DNA of 20,825 nt from Candidatus Roizmanbacteria bacterium CG_4_9_14_0_2_um_filter_39_13 (GTDB lineage Bacteria; Patescibacteriota; Microgenomatia; UBA1406; GWC2-37-13). The notes under the pieces were generated by a model. The model made no database searches. It had not been told where the DNA came from and saw nothing but the letters and a program-made list of their open reading frames with translations. The stretch spans positions 1-20,825 of the forward strand of contig PFSC01000176.1 of the NCBI GenBank assembly GCA_002788865.1. Reading direction: 5' to 3'. A program made the translations under genes and the position numbers. Shown here piece by piece: positions 8,423-16,979 of this stretch (position 1 is the first letter of the stretch; each line of letters starts with the position of its first letter).

Positions 8423-8428
8423 ATTATA
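8423..8428 (-). promoter_or_regulatory. Perfect TATAAT -10 box 6 nt before the murL-murD ATG
   Basis: The minus strand reads TATAAT-gaacct-ATG, with a partial -35 (GTGTCA, 4 of 6 matches to TTGACA) 18 bp upstream. A start site about 7 nt downstream of the -10 would fall on the ATG at 8416, giving a leaderless message. It would head the whole dcw run down to ftsZ. It also decides the start, since the longer reading frame would span the promoter and run into a repeat. Confidence 0.5.
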
Positions 8429-8467
8429 ATGAAGGTGAGGGAAAAATGACACTGGATGAGCCTTAAG

Positions 8468-8718
8468 GTAATAATTCACACTTCTTTACACACATTGTCA
8501 TTCCCGCGCAGGCGGGAATCCATTCTCCAGACTATTTCAACAATCTGGATCCCGCATCGAGCCTGCCTGCCGGCAAGGCAGGTCGGAGTATCTCGTTGTC
8601 ATTCTGATCCGCCATCTGGCGGAGAAGAATCCATGGATCCTTCGGCTAATCGCCTCAGGATGACATGTTCGACGCAAAGCGTCGGGGAATTAAACCCTAA
8701 AAGAGATTAAAATTTGGC
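8468..8718. repeat. Composite intergenic repeat block between the PBP1A gene and murL-murD
   Basis: The block starts at 8468 with the terminal motif GTAATAATTCACAC, which matches the ends of the elements at 18939 and 20727. It continues with the hairpin ATTCCCGC-gcag-GCGGGAAT (8499-8518) and a 42-bp core at 8511-8552 that is identical to those at 19016-19057 (reversed) and 20770-20811. A second module, with inverted ends TGTCATTCTGA and TCAGGATGACA, occupies about 8594-8665. It is followed by the small hairpin GACGCAAAGCGTC (8671-8683). The far end reads AAAAGAGATTAA, similar to the end of the 19.8-kb copy. The expected second GTAA-type end is missing, so this looks like nested or truncated elements. 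It holds no gene. Confidence 0.75.
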
Positions 8719-8720
8719 GA

Positions 8721-11039
8721 TTATTGAGAATTCAGTGCTTCTTCTTTTGGTGTAGGAGTTCCAGGTTTCAATATGGTGTCATAGCAACCAATGCGAGAAT
8801 CTGTACCTTTCAAAAAATATTCTGCTTTCCCCGCATAGCAGGGTTTCCCGATGACGTTTGATGGTTTGGGAATTTCTCCCGCCATGTCATGCTCCTCAAG
8901 AAGATAGGTCATAAGTCGTTTAAAAATCGGAGCAGCAACGAGTGATCCTGGTGAATTATTCATCGAAGAGCTGTCGTTATTCCCTACCCAGACTCCAACA
9001 ACCACTTTTGAGGTGTATCCAATCGTCCATGCATCACGATAATCATTTGTTGTGCCTGTTTTTGCCGATACAGTATACCCTAGTATGTTGAGCGAGTTTG
9101 TCGGCCCAAATGCTGGAAGTCGTGCATTATTGTCGGCGAGAATATCTGAAATGATGTAAGAAACACCTTCATCTAATACCTTTGTTTTGGTGCTATACAG
9201 TTCCTGAATCTTTCGTTCTCTACTATCTGTGATTGATTCTATTGGATTTGGTTCTATACGATATCCCCCATTTGCAAACACTCCAAAAACTCGAGTGAGA
9301 TCAAGAAGCGTGACCTCTCCTCCCCCAAGACTTAGAGACAATCCAAATCGTGACGAATCTTCCCACGTGTTAATTCCCATATTTTTTGCAAAGTCCACAA
9401 ATGCCTGGACTCCAAGTGTATTAAGGACCTTCACTGCTGGAATATTGTACGAGTTTGCTAGAGCTTGTCGAATTGGAATCCGACCATGGAATTTCCGATC
9501 GTAATTTACCGGTTGGTATGACTCACTTCCTGGGATGTGAAAAATGATTGGAGAGTCGTCAATCCGTGTGGCTGCGGTGAATCCGCGCGTAAGTGCCATC
9601 GAGTACAACACTGGTTTCAAAGTAGATCCTGGCTGCCTTAGTGCTGTTGTCACATTGAATGCGCCGTATTTTTCCGAGAAATAATCTACTGATCCTACCA
9701 TAGCAAGTATTTCGCCCGTATCAGGTCTCAGCACAATGATTCCGCCGTTTGAGATATTTCGAGATTTCAGACGTTGTATTTCTTCTTGGAGTATCTCTTG
9801 CGCTTTATCTTGGATGACAAGATCAAGCGAAGTGGTGACATGAAAACCCGCCTCTTCCAATTGCTTGCTCCCATAGTCCTGCTCTAAATGCGTTCGCGTA
9901 TACATGACAAAGTGTGGAGCTCGAATATTTGTTGTTGGAGGTTGTATGTTGAGAACCTCTTTCTGCGCAACGTCACGTTCTTGTTTCGTGATAAACCCAT
10001 TTACATACATTTGGCTCAACACCTGATTTCTTCTTTTTTCTGAAAGATCTGGATTGATAAATGGAGAATATACTGAAGGAGCTCGAGTCAATCCCGCAAG
10101 AAGCGCAGCTTCACTCAGGGTCAGGTTTTGTGCTTTTTTATTGAAATACACTTTTGATGCTTCTTCGACGCCATACGCCGAACCTCCGTATGCAACCTGA
10201 TTCAAATACATCTCCATTATTTGATCTTTTGAATAAATTTGCTCTGTCCACAAAGCAAGAACCATCTCTTTAAGTTTCCGTTCAACTGTTCGTTCTGGCG
10301 TCAGGAGAGCTGTTTTTACAAGCTGTTGCGTGATAGTAGAACCTCCTTGAAGTTCGCTTGTGGCAAGAGTATCTTTTACAGCGCGAAGTATTCCACCAAA
10401 AAATGAAATGCCTTTGTGATTGTAGAAATGTTCATCTTCGATTGCTATCGTAGCATGAACTATAGTATCTGGAAGATCTCGAACCTCCACCTTTGTTCGG
10501 TTGAATTCTCGAAAAATTTCATATAATAATCTTCCATTTCTGTCATATAAATGTGTAGATTGCGCAAAATTTACTTCACCAATTGACCTGGGAGAGGGAA
10601 GATCGCTGATAAATATATATGATTTTTGTACAAATATAACAAGAAGACAGAAAACAAACCCATATATAAAATACCGAAAATATATACTCTTAAAGAATCG
10701 AAAAATAGATATTCCCACAAATAAAAACCAGAATACACCTGATTCAATCAGTTTAAAAAAAAATATGAATGCATTTTTTACGAGAATCGGGATGAGTGTG
10801 AGTATTTTCCAAATTGTTTGAGTAATTTTTTTAAAATTTTTTGGTAGTTTCTCACTTGTAATAAAAGAATATGCAGTAAAGAACGTATTTTTTGTGAAAA
10901 GATACGGATATAAAATGCTTTTGTACAATACTTCACCAAGAGAAACAACAAATAGTGCGCAAAAATAAATGAAGAAATAGATTGTATTGACAATCCAATT
11001 ATAAACCACATGAAACGATATAGCCGTCTGCGTTGACAT
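8721..11039 (-). CDS. Class A penicillin-binding protein (PBP1A-like transglycosylase/transpeptidase)
   Basis: This bifunctional enzyme polymerises lipid II and cross-links the stem peptides outside the membrane. Numbered from ATG 11039 (772 residues), the GT51 domain has IEDEHFYNHKG with the likely catalytic Glu at 201, then QGGSTITQQLVK. The transpeptidase has the SxxK motif STLK (Ser 472), SYN (530-532) and KTGT (660-663). The C-terminal tail is Pro/Thr rich. Oddly, the first 145 residues hold about four hydrophobic stretches (roughly 11-35, 79-95, 102-118, 122-144), where the family normally has one. I prefer ATG 11039 to the upstream TTG at 11054 because TACAAT lies 5 nt before it. It follows the sortase gene by 39 bp. 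Confidence 0.95.
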   Translation of the reverse strand: MSTQTAISFHVVYNWIVNTIYFFIYFCALFVVSLGEVLYKSILYPYLFTKNTFFTAYSFITSEKLPKNFKKITQTIWKILTLIPILVKNAFIFFFKLIESGVFWFLFVGISIFRFFKSIYFRYFIYGFVFCLLVIFVQKSYIFISDLPSPRSIGEVNFAQSTHLYDRNGRLLYEIFREFNRTKVEVRDLPDTIVHATIAIEDEHFYNHKGISFFGGILRAVKDTLATSELQGGSTITQQLVKTALLTPERTVERKLKEMVLALWTEQIYSKDQIMEMYLNQVAYGGSAYGVEEASKVYFNKKAQNLTLSEAALLAGLTRAPSVYSPFINPDLSEKRRNQVLSQMYVNGFITKQERDVAQKEVLNIQPPTTNIRAPHFVMYTRTHLEQDYGSKQLEEAGFHVTTSLDLVIQDKAQEILQEEIQRLKSRNISNGGIIVLRPDTGEILAMVGSVDYFSEKYGAFNVTTALRQPGSTLKPVLYSMALTRGFTAATRIDDSPIIFHIPGSESYQPVNYDRKFHGRIPIRQALANSYNIPAVKVLNTLGVQAFVDFAKNMGINTWEDSSRFGLSLSLGGGEVTLLDLTRVFGVFANGGYRIEPNPIESITDSRERKIQELYSTKTKVLDEGVSYIISDILADNNARLPAFGPTNSLNILGYTVSAKTGTTNDYRDAWTIGYTSKVVVGVWVGNNDSSSMNNSPGSLVAAPIFKRLMTYLLEEHDMAGEIPKPSNVIGKPCYAGKAEYFLKGTDSRIGCYDTILKPGTPTPKEEALNSQ

Positions 11040-11044
11040 GCGGT

Positions 11045-11050
11045 ATTGTA
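11045..11050 (-). promoter_or_regulatory. Possible -10 box (TACAAT) just before the PBP1A ATG
   Basis: TACAAT on the minus strand, 5 of 6 matches to consensus, ends 5 nt before the ATG at 11039. A start site would fall at or within 2 nt of the start codon. No clear -35 is seen (TTTTTA at 17 bp). It would also place the TTG at 11054 outside the message. Confidence 0.35.
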
Positions 11051-11078
11051 CCAAAACTATAGGTATATAAAAAGTGGA

Positions 11079-11834
11079 TTATTTCAAAGATAAAGAAGTA
11101 TCTCTTACGAGTCGAGCTCTGACGACCAAACGTTGAAGATAGGTACCTGGTGGGACACAGGTGATGAGCGTGAGAATCGAATCGTTAAACTGTTGATCGA
11201 GTACCGATACCTCATCTGGATTCACTATAAACATGTCGTACACCTCATATTCATACTTCCCCCCATTTACCTGAACATATATTTTGTCTCCCACTTCGAG
11301 TTTGGGCAGATAAGTAAATACAGATTTATAATCTTTTGGATTAAACAGCTGCGGAAGTGTTGAGTGACCAAAAATTGCTACATTTCCATACTGTCCTGGA
11401 AGAGACGTTGGTAGGTAATGAATAAGACTTTCAGAGAGATCATTTTCTCCAACTTTCACATTGAGATTACTGAGATTTAGTCGAGGAATTGAAAGGGTGT
11501 ATGAATCGGTATTCAGATCTTTTCGTGCAATTGGCAAATTGGAGGCAGGGAACCACACATTTGCTTGGGTGAAATCACGAAGGTTGTTTGAGAGTGAAAG
11601 TCCATCGGCATACACTGACTGTGCAAATTCAAGAGATGATACAGTTTCTGACTCAGGTAGTGGAGATGCGGCTACGCGTTTCAAGAATAGCCTTGCATAT
11701 AGTTCAAAAGAAATCATTGGGTAGAATGCCCAAAATAAAAAACTCACACCAATAAAAAGAATTATGTATGATGCAAACTGCACGAGTTGTCTCCGTTTGG
11801 AGAGAATTTGTTTCCGATATATTGTGAGCGCCAT
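11079..11834 (-). CDS. Sortase (cysteine transpeptidase, membrane-anchored)
   Basis: Sortases cut a C-terminal sorting signal on secreted proteins and join the protein to the cell wall or to another protein. The 251-residue product has a basic N-terminus, one membrane helix (about 19-39) and an outer sortase barrel with IFGHST (catalytic His 157), TLITC (catalytic Cys 226) and a following Arg in YLQRLVV (Arg 235), all in the correct order and spacing. I cannot assign the class with certainty. No protein with a clear LPxTG-like signal plus hydrophobic tail is seen in the window. The ATG is only 3 bp past the stop of the upstream large membrane protein gene, so the two are probably co-translated. 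Confidence 0.95.
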   Translation of the reverse strand: MALTIYRKQILSKRRQLVQFASYIILFIGVSFLFWAFYPMISFELYARLFLKRVAASPLPESETVSSLEFAQSVYADGLSLSNNLRDFTQANVWFPASNLPIARKDLNTDSYTLSIPRLNLSNLNVKVGENDLSESLIHYLPTSLPGQYGNVAIFGHSTLPQLFNPKDYKSVFTYLPKLEVGDKIYVQVNGGKYEYEVYDMFIVNPDEVSVLDQQFNDSILTLITCVPPGTYLQRLVVRARLVRDTSLSLK

Positions 11835-11837
11835 AGG

Positions 11838-13970
11838 TCAACGCACTGAAGTACTAATGCTGATATTTTTGCTAAATAGTGGCGACCATGACGAAAGAAA
11901 TGGCATCCATCCAAACGACGTTTCCACCTCAATAGTTTCTATTTCATATTTTTGTTTCAATTTTTCTTCAAGCGAGCCAAGCATCTGAAGTCGAGAGTCC
12001 GATTTGACCTTGTCAAGTTCAATATCTTTGTGAGTAGTTGCAATTGCATCGACTGTCAGGACAACTTCGTTCTTATTCTCGTCAATATTCTCAATTGAAT
12101 ACTCTATATTTTCAGGGTCAACTTTATAATCACTACTCAGTTCCTTTGAAAATAAGCCCTGAAGACTAGTTAACAACGCATCTTTTTGTATTGTGAAATA
12201 TTTTACTTCAGACTTAGCGGTTATAGATAATGAGTTTGCTTCTTCTCCAACCTCACCTGAAAATTTTGCTCCTGCAACCGATACTTTGGTAAGTTTTGGA
12301 ATCACGATCTCATCACTTGAGATATGATCCCCAAGTACATTCTCTGTGTTTTTTTCTGCCTGTTTTTCTGCCTCAGACTTGAGAGTTTCCATATCTTTTG
12401 TTGATATTGTACTGACCTCTTTTTTTGACCCACCTTTGAAAGCATTCTCGGCAATTGCAAGAAAAAGTGATGTTGGAAGGGATTCTACTTGAAGCTGTGT
12501 ATCTTTTGGAATATTATATACTTCTCCAATATCCTTTGCAGTAACCGACACCTTTGCTTTACCTGTCTCTACATCGTTATTCTCATTCAGTTTTGAAGCG
12601 GGTACCTTGACTTCGGTGTCTGTAAGAAAAACCAGTTCATTTTTTTTGAGCTCAGTCCCACGAGGGAATATTCTTTCGGTGTTGTCCTTACTTATGAATA
12701 GCACTGTCCCCGTAGCGCTATCACCAATTTCTCGAGATCCAGTCGTATTTTTTTTATTAGAATATTCATTCGAAATACTTTTTTGAAGAACGGCAAGTTC
12801 GTTTGATGCAGTATCTTTGATCGGAATATCAATGTCAAATGTTTGGTCAACTGTTTTTGATTTGAGGTATATTCGAATATGTAGCGTATGAAGGAAATAT
12901 TCATATATTCCCATAACGGAAACTATGCTCAAAGCAATGATTGTTGAGACTATAATCATTTTTTTCTTACTACTTCCTTCTGATTTTGAAGTATTTTTTG
13001 AACTAAACATATTTTTTAATGAACTAAAGGGTGTTTTCTTTTCCGCAATATTTGCTACATCAACCTCTGGCGCTCCATCAAAAGGAAGAGTGACATTCGA
13101 GATTGGTGAAGACTCTTGAACTTGTGGCTTTGGAGTAGATAATATATCTTTCCCTTCAACAAATCCAAAATGAGTGTTGTTCTGAGAATCTTGACCTTGT
13201 CCAGATTCTTTGGAATGCGCTTCTCCATTTTCATTTGAAGATATATTTCCGAGCATTTCTTTTGCAAATGTTTCCACGAGCGTCTGGTTTAACTCATCTT
13301 GTTTGATGACTTCTATGATCGGATGTTCGGGGAACACATCGCTATCCCACTCATATGCCGCAAGTTTTGATGAAATTTCAGCCTTATCTTCGTCACCAAA
13401 AACCTTCATGGTGCCTGGAAGAAGCACGTGCTTTGGTAACTCTTTGAAAATACTATTGAGATCGTCTCCAACCTCGTCTGTACGAGCAATATACTGTTCG
13501 TGGATAACTCTACCTCCTTTGATTATGCTCACTCCGAGTTTTGTTTTGTTTACTTCGATTGCAACTGTATTCACTATTGAATTCTCTAGAAAATACTGCT
13601 CCAAAGCTTCTTTTACATCGATGTAGCCGAGCGGTTCCAGCTCCAAATCTTTGGAGAGCTGTTTGATGATATTTTTGTACGGATCTTTGATTTCATAGGT
13701 ATCTGCATCGATCATCCACGAATGTAAGAAAAAAATCGTTTGGCTCAGATGTTGGTTTGTTTTCAGTTCAAGCTCAGAGATCAGATTGTCGATATCTTCA
13801 AGAATTTTGTCAAAGCCGGAAGTAAGACTATATGTGTTTTGTGAAATGATGTATGTCTGACTGTTTGTGACCTCAAATACAAAACCACACGCAGAAGAAT
13901 CAGTAATATAGAGACCAAAATAAATAGATTTTTTAGATTTCTTTTTGAAGAATAGTAACGAAAAGCCCAT
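11838..13970 (-). CDS. Unknown membrane protein: actin-like N-terminus, TM helix, baseplate-J-like outer region
   Basis: I do not recognise a named family for the whole protein. Counting from ATG 13970 (710 residues), the first 240 residues look like a worn actin-fold ATPase of the PilM/FtsA sort: YFGLYITDSSACGFVFEV near 17-34 resembles a phosphate-1 strand-loop, and IEVNKTKLGVSIIKGGRVI near 138-157 a phosphate-2 strand-loop. Catalytic Asp and Gly residues are mostly absent, so ATP binding is doubtful. A Ser/Asn/Gln-rich linker (about 241-335) leads to one membrane helix (about 338-356). The outer part has TGTVLFISKDNTERIFPRGT and GEVYNIPKDTQL, the repeating pattern of baseplate-J/gp47-like domains in CPR proteins, and a Lys/Glu-rich helical stretch (about 520-550). 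It sits between the solute-binding protein gene and sortase, same strand. Function unknown; a scaffold across the membrane is a guess. Confidence 0.7.
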   Translation of the reverse strand: MGFSLLFFKKKSKKSIYFGLYITDSSACGFVFEVTNSQTYIISQNTYSLTSGFDKILEDIDNLISELELKTNQHLSQTIFFLHSWMIDADTYEIKDPYKNIIKQLSKDLELEPLGYIDVKEALEQYFLENSIVNTVAIEVNKTKLGVSIIKGGRVIHEQYIARTDEVGDDLNSIFKELPKHVLLPGTMKVFGDEDKAEISSKLAAYEWDSDVFPEHPIIEVIKQDELNQTLVETFAKEMLGNISSNENGEAHSKESGQGQDSQNNTHFGFVEGKDILSTPKPQVQESSPISNVTLPFDGAPEVDVANIAEKKTPFSSLKNMFSSKNTSKSEGSSKKKMIIVSTIIALSIVSVMGIYEYFLHTLHIRIYLKSKTVDQTFDIDIPIKDTASNELAVLQKSISNEYSNKKNTTGSREIGDSATGTVLFISKDNTERIFPRGTELKKNELVFLTDTEVKVPASKLNENNDVETGKAKVSVTAKDIGEVYNIPKDTQLQVESLPTSLFLAIAENAFKGGSKKEVSTISTKDMETLKSEAEKQAEKNTENVLGDHISSDEIVIPKLTKVSVAGAKFSGEVGEEANSLSITAKSEVKYFTIQKDALLTSLQGLFSKELSSDYKVDPENIEYSIENIDENKNEVVLTVDAIATTHKDIELDKVKSDSRLQMLGSLEEKLKQKYEIETIEVETSFGWMPFLSSWSPLFSKNISISTSVR

Positions 13971-13978
13971 ACCCACTC

Positions 13979-13987
13979 ATATTAGCA
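13979..13987 (-). promoter_or_regulatory. Possible extended -10 (TGcTAATAT) before the large membrane protein gene
   Basis: The minus strand reads TGC-TAATAT and then 8 nt (GAGTGGGT) to ATG 13970. A weak TTGGAT lies 18 bp upstream. The GAGTGG could alternatively act as a ribosome binding site, though it is very close to the start. The in-frame GTG two codons earlier (13976) would start inside this stretch and is less likely. Confidence 0.3.
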
Positions 13988-14013
13988 CAAATACAAAGCA
14001 AGATCCAATTTTT

Positions 14014-15501
14014 TTACTCTATTTTGAACCGTTCAAGAACCACATTTATTCCTTGACCTGCGGTAGTAAGTGCCGAAGAATAATCAGTCCCCTTTGAAGA
14101 AGAGGTAATCGCATCTTCAATATACTTCACTATCTCATCATTGAGTCCTCCATCATACGTCCGACTAGTAAGTGGGAGCGAGACATACACGTCGTCCTTT
14201 GCCTGGCTTATAACTGGTTTCAAATACGGATGGTCATTCAATAGATCACCCATGTCTTGTCGAGGATATGCAATTCCAAAGAGACGAACCTTCGACTGTG
14301 TTTCGTGCATTTTCAACAACTGTTCTTTTTCAGAAAGGTACTTCAAAAACTCCCACGCTTCGGCCTGATGCGGACTTTGCTTATTCACTCCTTCAACCCA
14401 GTAGCTGGCTATTGATACTGCCGCACCGTCCAATCCTTGTGGTATTGGAGCGACCTTGATGTTCAGCTCAGGAGCCTGACTTTTGATATCAATAATCTGC
14501 CAAGATGGTGCCATAATCATCGCTACTTTCCCTTGAATAAATGCCGTGGTTGACATCGGCATTGTCTCATCCCAATACCCATCTTCTGAAAATTTTCGAT
14601 AGAGCTCGAGCGCTTCAGCTGCTTCTGGAGTGGTTAAATCTTTGAAATCTCCACCGTTAAGGAGAAGGAGTATGCCAAATATTTCCCCGAAGTGTTCGAC
14701 ATTTGTAGCTGTCCCAATAGCCATTCCTGCCGTAATAATTGTTCCGTTTGTATCTTTGACAGTAAACTGCTTGATTGCAGAAAACACATCGTTCCCTTCG
14801 CTCACCCAAGTGGTTGGTGGGTTTATGAGTCCAGCCCGCTTCAGGATATCTTCATTGTATACCAGCACCATCCCATCAATCATGAGGGGAATACCATAGT
14901 ATTGATCTTGTATTTTTAAATCTTTTTGATGAATTGGGTAGAATGTTGTATTAAACTCTTCAACAGTCATCACGTCTACAGGAAGTGGTGATATCACCTC
15001 CTGCAACTCAGGAAGCCATGTATTATGAAATCGAAAGATATCTGGGCCATTTCCAGTTTGACTTCGTGCAATGAGACGCTCTCTATATTGATCAGGCGAC
15101 ATTTTTTCGTATTTGACCGTTATGTTTGGATGTTCTTTTTGATACGACTCAATAACGGGTTGAAAAATTTCTGCTTCGTCCCACAGACCCCAGTAAGTAA
15201 GCGTTACATTTTCATTTGAAGTGGGAGCAGGTGTAGAAGTTGGCGGGTTTATAATATTTCGTAAGAAAAACCAATAGATAAGCCCGAATACGACTATGAA
15301 AAATAGTATAGCCCCGCCGATAAACATCCCCTTGTTATTGCTCTCCTGATATATAGGAACGTCCGTCGGAAAGTCGGGAGGAATACTTCCTGATATTTCT
15401 TCAGGTCTTTCAATTTCGGCTGATACTTCCTCTGTTTTAATGTTTTTAGGTTCAGACGGCGATGATTGTTGATTTATATCATTCTTTTCAGTATCATCCA
15501 T
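14014..15501 (-). CDS. Membrane-anchored extracellular solute-binding protein (family 1, sugar type)
   Basis: The outer domain (about 97-495) has the fold pattern of ABC-importer sugar-binding proteins: LTYWGLWDEAEIFQPVIESY at its start, PDIFRFHNTWLPEL, YYGIPLMIDGMVLVYNEDIL, PTTW, NGGDF, an FIQGKVAMIMAPSW motif and AWEFLKYLSEKE. In place of a lipoprotein signal (no lipobox Cys) there is a 58-residue acidic, Pro/Ser-rich cytoplasmic tail and one membrane helix (about 59-80), then a Pro/Thr linker. No ABC permease or ATPase gene is near, so import is not shown; sensing or wall-sugar binding is possible. The ATG lies 65 bp from the divergent VanW gene, which defines a shared control region. Confidence 0.88.
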   Translation of the reverse strand: MDDTEKNDINQQSSPSEPKNIKTEEVSAEIERPEEISGSIPPDFPTDVPIYQESNNKGMFIGGAILFFIVVFGLIYWFFLRNIINPPTSTPAPTSNENVTLTYWGLWDEAEIFQPVIESYQKEHPNITVKYEKMSPDQYRERLIARSQTGNGPDIFRFHNTWLPELQEVISPLPVDVMTVEEFNTTFYPIHQKDLKIQDQYYGIPLMIDGMVLVYNEDILKRAGLINPPTTWVSEGNDVFSAIKQFTVKDTNGTIITAGMAIGTATNVEHFGEIFGILLLLNGGDFKDLTTPEAAEALELYRKFSEDGYWDETMPMSTTAFIQGKVAMIMAPSWQIIDIKSQAPELNIKVAPIPQGLDGAAVSIASYWVEGVNKQSPHQAEAWEFLKYLSEKEQLLKMHETQSKVRLFGIAYPRQDMGDLLNDHPYLKPVISQAKDDVYVSLPLTSRTYDGGLNDEIVKYIEDAITSSSKGTDYSSALTTAGQGINVVLERFKIE

Positions 15502-15566
15502 ATATCAATGATACTAAAATTAATGTATTTCTGTATCATGCATTGGAACTACATTCTTTTTATCAC

Positions 15567-16979
15567 ATGAAATATTTTGAGAAGCTTTCGATACTACAAC
15601 GATCTGGAATCATCACACTCACAATAATAATTGCAATAGGACTTGTGCTTGTGGGAATATGGGTCACAGTTCAGTCACAAACCGGAGATCGCATCTACCC
15701 ACATGTCTACATAGACAATGTAGATATGAGCAACAAAACAAAGAAAGAAGCATTGAAACTATTGGAAAAAAGGGATGATTACTTTAATACTGCCTTAATT
15801 GAAATAGTATATAAGGATATCAAAATTGCTACATTGTCAGGAGAGCAACTCCATCTCAAGCGAGATATCGATACAAAAGTCGACCAAGCATATATGATTG
15901 GTCGATCAGAAAATCTTTCTTCCCGAATTGCTCAACAATTGAATGCAGCGATTCACTTTCAAGACTTTACTTTTACATCTGGAATTGAATATGACAAGAC
16001 TCCTATTGTTGAGTTTGTGAAAATTGCAGAAGAAACATACAATTATCCTTCAGAAAATGCACAATTTTCATTTAAAAATGGGAAAGTTATCGAATTTAAA
16101 ACACATAAAAATGGTACAAAAATCCAGTCAGAAGAGCTTTATATTGAACTAAATGCCGCAATTCAAACAATTACAAGTAATACACCAAACAAACAAGTAG
16201 TTTTGAAAGATGAGATTGTAGAGCCTGAGATTACACTTGCTGAGGCAAATGATCTTGGGATTGAAGAGCTCATAGGTGAAGGGGTCTCGGATTATAGCCA
16301 TAGTATCTCATCTCGAATTCACAATATCATTCTAGCAACGTCGAAATTTAATGGCCTGATTGTTCCAAAAGATTCGACGTTTTCCTTTAATTCAAATATC
16401 GGAGATATCTCCGCATCCACTGGGTATCAGCCTTCGTACATTATCAAAGAAGGGCGCACTGTACTAGGAGATGGAGGTGGAGTATGCCAAGTATCTACCA
16501 CAGTGTTTCGAGCAGCTTTGAATACTGGTCTTCCAATCATCAGTCGTACAGCACATGCATATCGCGTCTCATATTATGAGAATGATTCTGAACCAGGCTT
16601 CGATGCGACTATTTTCACACCATCTGTTGATTTCAAATTTAGAAACAATACGCCAGGAGCGATTCTCATCGAAACAGAAATTGACAAAGCAAATAAAATT
16701 CTCAAATTCAAATTTTATGGGAGATCGGATGGAAGAAGAGTGGAATTATCCCCTGTCACTGTGTGGGGTTCTGTTCCTCCACCAGAGTCCCTCTATGAAG
16801 ATGACCCTACTCTGCCAGCCGGAGTTGTGAAACAGGTAGATTATGCAGCGTGGGGATCAAAGGCGCGGTTTGACTACAAAGTATACGATGCCGACAATAA
16901 TCCTACCATCGAAGAAACATATTATTCATCGTATCGTCCGTGGAGAGCAGTATTTTTGAGAGGGACTGGAGGAATTTAA
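15567..16979 (+). CDS. VanW-domain membrane protein (YoaR-like)
   Basis: VanW-domain proteins occur in glycopeptide-resistance clusters and widely in Gram-positive and CPR genomes; their biochemical job is unknown. From ATG 15567 the product has 470 residues: a basic start, one membrane helix (about 15-35), an outer region with a peptidoglycan-binding-4-like segment (VYIDNVDMSNKTKKEALKLL, about 47-66, followed by two beta-rich parts), and the VanW domain (about 235-365) with its hallmark GDGGGVCQVSTTVFRAAL and HAYRVSYYE. I prefer this start to the ATG at 15462 because that one lies inside the divergent solute-binding protein gene, and the extra 35 residues are not family-like. TACATT ends 11 nt before the ATG. 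It is convergent with the acyltransferase gene, the two stops overlapping by 4 bp. Confidence 0.92.
   Translation: MKYFEKLSILQRSGIITLTIIIAIGLVLVGIWVTVQSQTGDRIYPHVYIDNVDMSNKTKKEALKLLEKRDDYFNTALIEIVYKDIKIATLSGEQLHLKRDIDTKVDQAYMIGRSENLSSRIAQQLNAAIHFQDFTFTSGIEYDKTPIVEFVKIAEETYNYPSENAQFSFKNGKVIEFKTHKNGTKIQSEELYIELNAAIQTITSNTPNKQVVLKDEIVEPEITLAEANDLGIEELIGEGVSDYSHSISSRIHNIILATSKFNGLIVPKDSTFSFNSNIGDISASTGYQPSYIIKEGRTVLGDGGGVCQVSTTVFRAALNTGLPIISRTAHAYRVSYYENDSEPGFDATIFTPSVDFKFRNNTPGAILIETEIDKANKILKFKFYGRSDGRRVELSPVTVWGSVPPPESLYEDDPTLPAGVVKQVDYAAWGSKARFDYKVYDADNNPTIEETYYSSYRPWRAVFLRGTGGI

Noticed and set aside
8671..8683. GACGCAAAGCGTC hairpin as a rho-independent terminator of the PBP1A gene
   Set aside because: The stem is only 5 bp and no T-run follows on the minus strand.
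8456..8710. 84-codon plus-strand open frame
   Set aside because: It lies almost wholly in the composite repeat block and reads through its hairpins; similar frames are common in such repeats.
15496..15503. TATAAT overlapping the ATG of the solute-binding protein gene
   Set aside because: The hexamer includes the start codon itself, so it cannot serve this start; likely chance.
15462..15566. 35-residue N-terminal extension of the VanW protein
   Set aside because: It lies within and antisense to the start of the solute-binding protein gene and looks unlike a signal or membrane start; the next ATG gives a normal basic-plus-helix start.
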